Positions 50,011 through 57,033 of a DNA stretch of 57,033 nt are shown here, piece after piece (position 1 is the stretch's first letter; each line of letters begins with the position of its first letter). The DNA comes from Bdellovibrionaceae bacterium UBA2316 (lineage in GTDB: Bacteria; Bdellovibrionota; Bdellovibrionia; Bdellovibrionales; Bdellovibrionaceae). The notes below the pieces were generated by a model. The model was not told where the DNA came from, did not search any database, and saw nothing but the letters and a program-made list of their open reading frames with translations. The stretch spans positions 1-57,033 of the forward strand of contig DDVI01000016.1 of the NCBI GenBank assembly GCA_002345205.1, given 5' to 3'. Position numbers and translations under genes: made by a program.

Positions 50011-51540
50011 ATGATCATCGATGGCCAATCAATTACAGTTGAAAACCTATTCAAAGCAGCAACCGATTATAAAACTAAATTTGAACTCGATCCTAGGGCT
50101 CGCAAAAAAATGGATGCGTCACGGGAATACATCGAAGGAAAATTGGCTAAAGGCGAAGTGATGTATGGTGTGAACACAGGCTTCGGCGCTTTTTCGAGTG
50201 TTCGCATTTCTGATGCTGAAATTGAAACCCTACAAAAGAACTTAATTCGCTCACACTCTGCTGGTGTTGGTGATTTTTTTTCGAAATGGCATTCACGTGC
50301 GATGATGATTTTACGTGCGAATGCATTGGCAACGGGTCACAGTGGTATTCGCAGTGTTCTGGTTGATAAGATTATTGAATTTTTAAATGCCGATATTATT
50401 CCCTGCATTCCTTCGCAAGGTTCAGTGGGTGCGAGTGGTGACTTAGCTCCACTATCGCATTTGGCATTGTCACTTATTGGTGAAGGTTTAGCTTGGAACA
50501 ACGATCAGGTCGTTCCGGTAGCAGATTTATTAGCGAAGAAAAAAATCAAGCCTCTTGAGTTAAAAGCCAAAGAAGGTTTGTCTTTGATCAATGGTTGCCA
50601 AGTGATGACAGCGATCGGGATGTTAACGTTACATCAAGTCAGCGATTTGTTAAAAATTGCTGACGTATCGGGTGCTCTAACATTAGAAGCGCTTAAAGGT
50701 TCACGTAAAGCGTTTGATCCACTAATCTCTGCGACTCGTCCGCATGCGGGTGAAGCGAAAACGGCAAGAAATTTAAATAGATTATTATTAGAAACAAGTC
50801 CAATTGGCGAGAGCCACTTAGGTTGTGGTCGTGTACAAGATGCGTACTCGTTACGTTGTATGCCTGCGGTTCATGGGGCTGTTAAAGATACGTACCACTT
50901 TGTCAAAAAAGTATTGGAAACGGAAGCGAACTCATCAACAGATAATCCATTGGTATTCCCAGAAGAAGGAAAAATCCTTTCGTGTGGCAATTTCCACGGT
51001 ATGCCAGTGGCCTTTAGCCAAGACTACGTTGGTATTGCTTTGTCGAGTTTAGCTTCGATCAGTGAATGTCGTATTGCTAAACTGATCAATCCAGCGATGT
51101 CGGATTTGCCAGCGTTCTTGATCAAAGACGGCGGCTTGCAATCCGGTCACATGATCGTGCAGGTAGCGGCCGCTTCACTTGTCAGTGAAAACAAAGTTCT
51201 AGCTCATCCCGCCAGCGTAGATACAATTCCAACGTCAGCGGATAAGGAAGATCACGTATCGATGGGGACCATCGCGGCTCGCAAAGGCACTCAAATTCTG
51301 CGCAACGCTCAAAATGTATTTGCAATGGAATTATTATCAGCGACTCAAGGTTTGGATTTATTAGCGCCATTGAAAACCTCAGCACCGCTTGAAGCCATCA
51401 AAGGCTTCATTCGCTCAGAAGTTCCATACGCAGAAAAAGACCGCGTATTCTCATATGACATCAACCGCATCTTCGAAATGATCCAATCCCGCCGACTGGT
51501 CACATTCATCGAAGACCAAGTCGGCGAACTAGAAGTCTAA
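50011..51540 (+). CDS. hutH: Histidine ammonia-lyase
   Basis: First step of histidine degradation: L-histidine to urocanate + NH3. 509 residues, the usual size. Motifs: YGVNTGFGAFSSVRIS (about residues 51-66), GSVGASGDLAPLSHLAL (about 136-152), where Ala-Ser-Gly forms the MIO cofactor, and CGNFHGMPVAF. The ATG is preceded by GGGGT. hutU follows after a 118-base gap carrying a REP copy. hutI and hutG are not in the window. Confidence 0.98.
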   Translation: MIIDGQSITVENLFKAATDYKTKFELDPRARKKMDASREYIEGKLAKGEVMYGVNTGFGAFSSVRISDAEIETLQKNLIRSHSAGVGDFFSKWHSRAMMILRANALATGHSGIRSVLVDKIIEFLNADIIPCIPSQGSVGASGDLAPLSHLALSLIGEGLAWNNDQVVPVADLLAKKKIKPLELKAKEGLSLINGCQVMTAIGMLTLHQVSDLLKIADVSGALTLEALKGSRKAFDPLISATRPHAGEAKTARNLNRLLLETSPIGESHLGCGRVQDAYSLRCMPAVHGAVKDTYHFVKKVLETEANSSTDNPLVFPEEGKILSCGNFHGMPVAFSQDYVGIALSSLASISECRIAKLINPAMSDLPAFLIKDGGLQSGHMIVQVAAASLVSENKVLAHPASVDTIPTSADKEDHVSMGTIAARKGTQILRNAQNVFAMELLSATQGLDLLAPLKTSAPLEAIKGFIRSEVPYAEKDRVFSYDINRIFEMIQSRRLVTFIEDQVGELEV

Positions 51541-51567
51541 CGTACCTCCTACAATTCTGCCACGCGG
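51541..51567. repeat. REP-like repeat, copy 1 (after hutH)
   Basis: The repeat starts directly after the hutH stop: CGTACCTCCTACAATTCTGC and on with CACGCGG. It differs in one base in the core from copy 2. Read on the minus strand it gives VLTSRVAEL followed by a stop, very like SLATRVAEM-stop, the end of the RAYT protein. It is thus either a REP unit or the stump of a second RAYT 3' end. It lies between hutH and hutU. Confidence 0.75.
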
Positions 51568-51658
51568 CTTGTTAAAACTGGCTCGTTAGAACAGAAAAAA
51601 AAGAATCTGGATCCGAGACACTACAAATTAAAAATTTTAAGTTTACAGGGGAAAAAGA

Positions 51659-53314
51659 ATGACGACAGGAAAACGAGTAGTAATGGCACCAACTGGTACA
51701 AAGATGCATTGCAAGGGTTGGCTTCAAGAAGCGGCTTACCGCATGATTCAAAATAATCTGGATCCAAGTGTGGCGGAAAAACCGGAAGACTTGATTGTTT
51801 ATGGTGGTATCGGTAAAGCTGCGCGTAACTGGGAAAGCTATGATAAAATTCTTCAAGCACTAACGACTTTAGAAGATTACGAAACGTTAATTGTTCAGTC
51901 TGGAAAACCAATCGGCATTGTTCGCACGCACAAAGATGCGCCTCGCGTGTTACTTGCGAACTCAAACTTAGTTCCTAATTGGGCGACATGGGAACATTTC
52001 CATGAACTAGATAAAAAAGGTTTGATGATGTACGGTCAGATGACGGCGGGAAGCTGGATCTACATCGGCACACAGGGTATTGTTCAAGGGACGTACGAAA
52101 CATTCGTTGAAGCTGGGCGGCAGCATTTCGGTGGCGACCTTGCTGGTCGAGTCATTCTAACTGCGGGTCTTGGCGGTATGGGCGGAGCGCAGCCACTTGC
52201 TGGTGTTTTTGCCGGTGCCGTTGTGTTAGCGGTGGATATTGATCCGACTCGTATTCAAAAACGATTAGACACTAAATACGTAGATGAATTAGCTACGGAC
52301 TTAGATGATGCTCTAGCACGCGTAGAAAAATATAAAAAATCAAAACAAGCTAAGTCGATCGCGTTATGTGGAAATATGGCGACGGTGATTTATCAATTGC
52401 TTGATCGTGGGTTCAAACCCGATTTGTTAACTGACCAAACTTCAGCGCATGATCCTTTAGTGGGTTACATTCCAGAAGGCTTAACTCTGCAGCAAGCAGA
52501 CGAATTAAGAGCAAAAGATCAAAAAACATATTTAGAGCGTGCCTACCAATCGATGGCAAAACACGTGCGCGGTATGCTTGAATACCAAAAGCGCGGCGTA
52601 GTTACATTCGATTACGGTAACAATATACGCGCGCGTGCAAAAGATGCCGGTGTAGAAAACGCATTTGATTTCCCTGGTTTTGTGCCGGCGTTCATCCGTC
52701 CGCTGTTCTGTCGCGGTAGCGGTCCCTTCCGCTGGGTAGCTCTATCGGGCGATCCAAATGATATTCGTGTAACAGACGAAGCGATGAAAAAATTATTCCC
52801 GCACAAACCACATTTGCTACGTTGGTTGGAAATGGCCTCTGAACGTATCGCCTTCCAAGGTTTACCCGCACGTATCTGCTGGCTTGAATACGGCGAGCGC
52901 GCCAAAGCTGGCTTGATGTTGAATCAACTAGTAAAAGACGGAAAAGTAAAAGCCCCAATCGTTATTGGTCGCGATCACTTAGACTGCGGCAGCGTAGCGT
53001 CCCCAAATCGTGAAACCGAAGCAATGAAAGACGGCAGCGACGCCGTTTCAGATTGGCCACTATTAAACGCAATGGGTAACGTTGCCTGCGGCAGCACCTG
53101 GGTCAGCCTCCATCACGGCGGCGGCGTAGGAATGGGTTACTCTCAGCACTCCGGTCAAGTTATCGTAGCTGACGGAACAGACGAAGCGGCGGCCCGACTT
53201 GAGCGCGTATTAACCTTCGACCCAGCCATGGGCCTCTTCCGCCACATAGACGCAGGCTACGACGAAGCCAAACAAGTCGGAAAAGAACGAGGCGTAAAAA
53301 GCCTCTGGCTGTAA
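51659..53314 (+). CDS. hutU: Urocanate hydratase
   Basis: Second step of histidine degradation: urocanate + H2O to imidazolonepropionate. 551 residues, full length. Motifs: GTKMHCKGWLQEAAYRMIQNNLDP (about residues 11-34), YVYG-type YGGIGKAARNW, LTAGLGGMGGAQPLAG (NAD binding, about 174-189) and QTSAHDPLVGYIPEGL (about 260-275). CAGGGGAA precedes the ATG. The gene ends four bases before REP copy 2 and is convergent with the RAYT gene. Confidence 0.98.
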   Translation: MTTGKRVVMAPTGTKMHCKGWLQEAAYRMIQNNLDPSVAEKPEDLIVYGGIGKAARNWESYDKILQALTTLEDYETLIVQSGKPIGIVRTHKDAPRVLLANSNLVPNWATWEHFHELDKKGLMMYGQMTAGSWIYIGTQGIVQGTYETFVEAGRQHFGGDLAGRVILTAGLGGMGGAQPLAGVFAGAVVLAVDIDPTRIQKRLDTKYVDELATDLDDALARVEKYKKSKQAKSIALCGNMATVIYQLLDRGFKPDLLTDQTSAHDPLVGYIPEGLTLQQADELRAKDQKTYLERAYQSMAKHVRGMLEYQKRGVVTFDYGNNIRARAKDAGVENAFDFPGFVPAFIRPLFCRGSGPFRWVALSGDPNDIRVTDEAMKKLFPHKPHLLRWLEMASERIAFQGLPARICWLEYGERAKAGLMLNQLVKDGKVKAPIVIGRDHLDCGSVASPNRETEAMKDGSDAVSDWPLLNAMGNVACGSTWVSLHHGGGVGMGYSQHSGQVIVADGTDEAAARLERVLTFDPAMGLFRHIDAGYDEAKQVGKERGVKSLWL

Positions 53315-53317
53315 AGG

Positions 53318-53342
53318 GTACCTCCTACATTTCTGCCACGCG
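53318..53342. repeat. REP-like repeat, copy 2 (inside RAYT 3' end)
   Basis: The repeat reads GTACCTCCTACATTTCTGCC then ACGCG and lies four bases after the hutU stop. The convergent RAYT gene ends inside it (stop at 53325-53327), so its last codons (TRVAEM) are written by the repeat. It is in inverted orientation to copy 3 at the other end of the RAYT gene. Confidence 0.85.
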
Positions 53343-53990
53343 GGTTGCCAAACTCGCGGATATTGCTTCGAGGTCCATTTTCTTTTTTGATGTTGGATCT
53401 CGGGGAACAGTAAAGATTTTTTTTCGACCTGCTTGCCAGATAGCTTCCGCATCTTTCTCTGTATAGGATTCGTTAAGCCAAGACAGAGTTCCCGATAAAT
53501 CACTCATCAATGTGTTGTCTTCTTCGAGTGGGATCACGCCGTGCTTTTTTCCCAAAAGAATTTGAAGCGTGCTCCACGGATAGTCTTCGACTCTTTCGCA
53601 AATTTTTGCGGCCACTGGGTTTCGGTAGTTATATTTATAGGCGGCCAAATAGTAATTTGTGTCGGCTATTATCGATGAATGAAATGGAGTGCCCCAAATT
53701 CTATTGATCCGATTAGCTTGTCTATTTATTTCTTTGCTGGTTTCTTTCATGAATATCGACATGGCTTCAGATAAATTTGAGTTGGGATCTGATGCGATCA
53801 AATGAAAGTGGTTCGACATCAATACGAAAGAATGAATCTTTATTCCAAATGCATGATAAATAAAAAATAAATGGTTGCTGAAAACCTCCCACGAATCAGA
53901 CATGTTTACTGGAAACGCCTCTTTGTTGTTGCGTCTGGCTGTAATTTGAATTGGATACTCGTTACTTAACAGTCGTGTCCGTTGTCCCAT
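53325..53990 (-). mobile_element. REP-associated tyrosine transposase (RAYT)
   Basis: A Y1/HUH transposase of the IS200/IS605-related RAYT (TnpA_REP) group, about 221 residues. Visible motifs: RTRLLSNEYPIQITARRNNKEAFPV (about 4-28), the HUH motif in LMSNHFHLIASD (about 64-75), ETSKEINRQANRINRIWGTPFHSS (about 90-113) and YNYRNPVAAKICERVEDYPWSTLQ (about 127-150) with the candidate catalytic tyrosine. The ATG at 53990 matches the family start; a GTG at 54029 would add 13 residues. It is flanked by REP-like copies in inverted orientation, and there is no separate IS end or orfB, as expected of a domesticated RAYT. Confidence 0.92.
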
Positions 53991-54109
53991 AAAGTAGAGG
54001 TTAGCAAACTCAGCGACCAAATTTACCACATGTAAAATTCATTTAGTTCCAGAAATGTGGGACGTATCTTCCGATTATCCGCCTCCTCGAACCGTGGGCA
54101 TGGCCAGGT

Positions 54110-54135
54110 GCGTGGCGGAAATGTAGGAGGTACGC
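54110..54135. repeat. REP-like repeat, copy 3 (inverted)
   Basis: GTGCGTGGCGGAAATGTAGG and on with AGGTAC is the reverse complement of copies 1 and 2, differing in the central base and at one end. It begins just after the stop codon of the barrel-like gene on the minus strand (stop 54135-54137), so again it sits at a gene end. With copy 2 it brackets the RAYT gene as an inverted pair about 770 bases apart. Confidence 0.85.
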
Positions 54136-54878
54136 TAGAAGAAGAATTGGAGGCCGGTTTTGATGCCGTTGCGTTTGATTTCGGGGTTGGGGGTTGAGGG
54201 GTTTGAGTTTTTTTGGATGTCTTCGAACCAGGTTCCGAAGATACGCAGGAATTCGAATTCTATGAAAGCGCCGGCTTGGAATTGATTGCCGGTGATTTCA
54301 CCGAAGTACGTGTCTGTGAAAGGTAGATAGGTTCTGTGGGAACCCGTAATGCCGAAGTATTGTCCGATATAGAGTTGTAGGGAGACTTGGTAGAATTGGT
54401 TTTTTGTTACTGATACCGGATCTAATCCCGAGAAGGTTCGAGTGCGCTGTCCATAGTGAACCGTTAGTCCGCTACTTTGAATAGAGGAGCCTAACAAACG
54501 AAGATTTAACATTCCAGTTAGATCATTTTCATTTTCACTATTGCGATTTTCGTATTCCATAGTTAAGCCAACGATGTGCGCGTACGCCGAAGACTCTAGG
54601 CTTGTGATGGTGTATTCATTTTCGCTGGTAGTAAGTATCTTTTTGTAATTGGTATTGGCGCCTAACAAACTGAATTCATACGGCGATGGCGAGTTTAGCC
54701 ATAGCCACTGATCCATCAGTTTATTGCGGTCTTTTTGAGCCAACCACTCGCCCAGAGTCCATCGCGAGCCTTCTCTTTTTTTTGCTCGCTCCGAGATGTT
54801 GAACTTGCTTTGAGCAAGGCACTCTATTGAAGCAAAACCCACAACTAGCAATGTTAAAAAAGTGACAGTTTTTTTCAT
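54135..54878 (-). CDS. Exported beta-barrel-like protein, unknown
   Basis: A 247-residue protein with a signal peptide (about residues 1-22, MKKTVTFLTLLVVGFASIECLA). Alternating short strands of aromatic and polar residues follow (LTVHYGQRTRTFSG, QFYQVSLQLYIGQYFGITG, QAGAFIEFEFLRIFGTWF), and it ends in three phenylalanines (GLQFFF), like an outer-membrane protein. No family recognised. REP copy 3 starts right at its stop. Confidence 0.75.
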   Translation of the reverse strand: MKKTVTFLTLLVVGFASIECLAQSKFNISERAKKREGSRWTLGEWLAQKDRNKLMDQWLWLNSPSPYEFSLLGANTNYKKILTTSENEYTITSLESSAYAHIVGLTMEYENRNSENENDLTGMLNLRLLGSSIQSSGLTVHYGQRTRTFSGLDPVSVTKNQFYQVSLQLYIGQYFGITGSHRTYLPFTDTYFGEITGNQFQAGAFIEFEFLRIFGTWFEDIQKNSNPSTPNPEIKRNGIKTGLQFFF

Positions 54879-55012
54879 CTTTATTCATTATATTCTTGTA
54901 CTTAGCGTTTAAGAAGATGTTGCAAAATAACACCAGTTATTAAACAATAGGAGCGGGTACACGAGCGTACCTTTAGAAAATTGAATCATTTTGATAAAAC
55001 GGAGTTAAAATC

Positions 55013-56107
55013 ATGTCAGCACCACAGGACTTTTTAAACTACAAATACTACGTTCATAATTTAGATCCTGTATTGCTCCCAATTTATGGAAATGTGGGAG
55101 TTCGCTGGTACGGCTTATCATACATGGTCGGTTTTATTCTTTCCTACTTCCTTATCAAGTGGTTATGTGAAAAACAAAAAATGGGTCTAACCAAAGACAT
55201 GGTGAGTGACTTTGTCACATACTGTGCAATTGGTACGATGGCAGGCGGTCGTTTGGGGTATTGTTTATTCTACTCTCCTGACCTGTTCATCAAGTTTAAA
55301 TCTGATTTCCCATTCTGGGGTGTGCTTGCTGTGAATGAAGGCGGAATGGCCAGTCACGGTGGCATGATCGGTATCGTGATTGCGGCGTGGTTGTTTGCTA
55401 GAAAATATGGAATTCCAACTTTGTATCTTTTGGATCTAGTGTGTATTTGCGGACCGATCGGAATTTTCTTTGGTCGTATTGCTAACTTCATCAATGGTGA
55501 GCTTGTTGGTCGTCCGATTCAAAGTTTCGTTTCTTGGGCCGTTAAATTTCCAACAGACATCTTGTCATGGACAGCTGCAGACAAAGACAAGTTTTTGTCT
55601 TTAACGAATGTATACCAACAGCTTGGTGGCAGCCCCGATCAATGGAAAACGTGGGTAGAGTCGATGGCGTTTAATCACGAAGCAAAAAATGCTGTTTATT
55701 CATTCATGAATCGAATCATCGAAGAGACGAATAAACACAACTCGGCCGTATTAAGTGCGCTCGAACCGCTGTTAACACCTCGGCATCCGTCACAATTGTA
55801 CGGGGCTTTGTTAGAAGGTTTCGCTGTGTTCGTCGTTTTATTCCTGATGTGGCGTACACCTAAAAAACTGGGCGTAATCGCTGCGAGTTTTGGAGTGTTG
55901 TACTCGATCGCACGTGTTGCCGATGAGTTCTATCGCATGCCCGATGCTCATATCGGGTTACAACTTTTTGATTTGTCCCGAGGCCAGTGGTTGAGTATCG
56001 CACTCGCGCTGATCTCTTTGATTCTTGGAATTCTATGGAGCCGTACTGTGGCCATTATATGTCCAGGGTGGGGCCGCGTAGCTTCGATCAAGCTTTCAAG
56101 AAAGTAG
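55013..56107 (+). CDS. lgt: Prolipoprotein diacylglyceryl transferase with large insertion
   Basis: An inner-membrane enzyme that adds diacylglycerol from phosphatidylglycerol to the lipobox cysteine of prolipoproteins. Motifs: RWYGLSYMVGF, GTMAGGRLGYCLFYSPD, EGGMASHGGMIG (about residues 109-120), GIFFGRIANFINGELVGRP (about 149-167), PRHPSQLYGALLEG and IARVADEFYRMPD. Normal Lgt has about 260-290 residues; this one has 364, mainly because about 75-80 residues are inserted between SWAVKFP (about 179) and PRHPSQLYG (about 262). The insertion is polar and helical. ACGGAG lies upstream of the ATG. Confidence 0.96.
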   Translation: MSAPQDFLNYKYYVHNLDPVLLPIYGNVGVRWYGLSYMVGFILSYFLIKWLCEKQKMGLTKDMVSDFVTYCAIGTMAGGRLGYCLFYSPDLFIKFKSDFPFWGVLAVNEGGMASHGGMIGIVIAAWLFARKYGIPTLYLLDLVCICGPIGIFFGRIANFINGELVGRPIQSFVSWAVKFPTDILSWTAADKDKFLSLTNVYQQLGGSPDQWKTWVESMAFNHEAKNAVYSFMNRIIEETNKHNSAVLSALEPLLTPRHPSQLYGALLEGFAVFVVLFLMWRTPKKLGVIAASFGVLYSIARVADEFYRMPDAHIGLQLFDLSRGQWLSIALALISLILGILWSRTVAIICPGWGRVASIKLSRK

Positions 56108-56890
56108 CTATCCATAGAAAGCAAGACATTGATTCGTTTTCGCGCGCCTGAAATTTTTAAGCGAACGAATCTTGTCTTTCATATATTGCAAGGCCGACTT
56201 GTGTTGAAGTGTGGCCTTTTTTTCTAGGCGATCAAAAACTTGCGCCCAAATCTGATTAGAAATACTAAATGGACCCGAAGCGATAAACATCGCAAATGCG
56301 GGATAGTATAAGAAGTTTTCCATATTCGGAGACATTGCAACAAGTCCCCAAGTTGAAGTTACAAACCAAAATCCCCAGATACCATAAGTGCCGACCGTTC
56401 TTAGGACTTCATTACCTTTCACTTTAATACTTTGCTCTGCAGTTGTTACTGGGGCCGAGTTTCCTGATTTCATCATCGATCTTAAATAGTCTTGATAAAC
56501 TTTTGGCAGAGACTGTCCTGTGATTTTCTCGTTTGCGCCCGCGGATTCAGAAAGAATTGTAATCAGAGTTTCGAGTGAATTTTTCTTTTGGTCGTCAGTC
56601 GGTTGTTCGCCCACAAGCTGATTCATCGCAACCGAGAATTTTTGAAGTTGAGTCAAAAACTCTCTATTATGTGCTAGTTGTTCTAGAGATTGTGACCAGA
56701 AGCTTTGTGTTTGCTGAAAATTTGAAAACACAGAGTCCACTAATTCACTTGATGTTGCGTAGTCGTTCGACATCATTCGGTAACGGAGTGAGAATTCACT
56801 TACAGAATCTGTGTTTGAACTTGCAAATGAAATGGAAGAGACGAATAAAACAGCTAGAGTAAGTACTTTAAGTAAATTCAAATTTTTCAT
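56108..56890 (-). CDS. Exported or membrane protein, unknown
   Basis: A 260-residue protein with a signal peptide (about 1-23, ending SSISFAS), a helical region (about 30-160) and one or two hydrophobic segments near the C terminus (about 175-210: GTYGIWGFWFVTSTWGLVAM and FLYYPAFAMFIASGPF). It ends with a basic tail. No family recognised. It is convergent with lgt, with adjacent stops. After it (56891-57033) I see no gene. Confidence 0.75.
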   Translation of the reverse strand: MKNLNLLKVLTLAVLFVSSISFASSNTDSVSEFSLRYRMMSNDYATSSELVDSVFSNFQQTQSFWSQSLEQLAHNREFLTQLQKFSVAMNQLVGEQPTDDQKKNSLETLITILSESAGANEKITGQSLPKVYQDYLRSMMKSGNSAPVTTAEQSIKVKGNEVLRTVGTYGIWGFWFVTSTWGLVAMSPNMENFLYYPAFAMFIASGPFSISNQIWAQVFDRLEKKATLQHKSALQYMKDKIRSLKNFRRAKTNQCLAFYG

Positions 56891-57033
56891 GTGCTTTTAG
56901 AGTTCAACATTGATTCCAAAATTAAATCTAAAAAAATGAAATTTTAAGTAAATAAACTGTCGAAAAAAAATGAAAAGAGCGACAAAGGTCACTTCCTAAT
57001 CACATAGGTTTTTTACTCTAATTTGCCGGCAAA

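Noticed and set aside
51572..51965. Overlapping minus-strand frames at the start of hutU
   Set aside because: Shadows of hutU, with no ribosome binding sites or known motifs.
1..57033. tRNA, rRNA, CRISPR array, riboswitch, plasmid or phage origin
   Set aside because: None was recognised by eye on either strand. Covariance-model and CRISPR searches were not possible here.

Overview
The window looks like chromosomal DNA of a Bdellovibrio-like predatory bacterium (phylum Bdellovibrionota) or a close relative. The reasons are indirect: moderate-to-low GC, a sigma-54 activator, several receiver-domain fusions, a PilZ acyltransferase, exported hypothetical proteins with no obvious orthologue, a murein L,D-transpeptidase of the YkuD_2 type, and an Lgt with a long insertion. 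No rRNA, tRNA or CRISPR array was seen. The lineage is an inference from protein style.

Region 1 (1-3.9 kb) is an accessory, decaying zone. It holds the 3' end of an IS91-type transposase, broken unknown genes, a minus-strand group of three genes of which two resemble immunity proteins, the ruins of an AbiE (AbiEi/AbiEii) abortive-infection toxin-antitoxin pair, and a Tat-exported flavin oxidoreductase cut off where its frame runs into AbiEi. A LysR regulator, a fatty-acid desaturase and an unknown anchored protein follow (3.9-6.4 kb).

Region 2 (6.4-15.3 kb) is a sulfur island. Six minus-strand genes encode a Crp/Fnr regulator, a rhodanese-metallo-beta-lactamase-rhodanese protein, a two-part YeeE/TsuA-type thiosulfate transporter, a TauE exporter and a TlpA thioredoxin. 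The plus strand carries a membrane-anchored TsdA-type cytochrome, a DUF2490 barrel, a glutathione transferase, a second persulfide dioxygenase-like protein, a half-rhodanese, a DUF302 protein and thioredoxin 2. Three copies of a 14-bp dyad (ATGTG-N4-CACAT, one mismatch in two copies) lie in front of three sulfur transcription units and probably define one regulon.

Region 3 (15.4-23.3 kb) holds an exported protein resembling a CCA-adding/poly(A) polymerase behind a possible sigma-54 promoter. Next is a chemotaxis block (CheW, MCP, CheR, CheD-CheB fusion, CheR-receiver fusion) without CheA or CheY, and then a deleted histidine kinase. Region 4 (23.3-27.1 kb) is a GbsR-controlled operon (GbsR, membrane protein, ABC1 kinase, DUF2805 protein, FAD oxidoreductase) divergent from a DCC protein. 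The two start codons lie inside one perfect 17-bp-arm palindrome.

Region 5 (27.2-50 kb) is mostly core genome: an Hsp70-like protein, a FrnE-type DsbA, a ruined peroxiredoxin, a PilZ acyltransferase with an apparent 5' frameshift, phospholipid genes, a sigma-54 response regulator, serA, a receiver-TPR protein, birA, nadC, an LptF/G permease, def-fmt-rpe, a frameshifted peptide-binding protein and an L,D-transpeptidase. Region 6 (50-57 kb) has hutH and hutU, a REP-associated tyrosine transposase (RAYT) flanked by inverted copies of a ~25-bp repeat that is also present after hutH, a beta-barrel-like protein, lgt and an exported unknown.

A theme of the window is gene erosion by internal deletion. 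The ends of several genes survive (IS91 transposase, AbiE, flavoprotein, histidine kinase, peroxiredoxin, a 4-TM protein) while their middles are missing.
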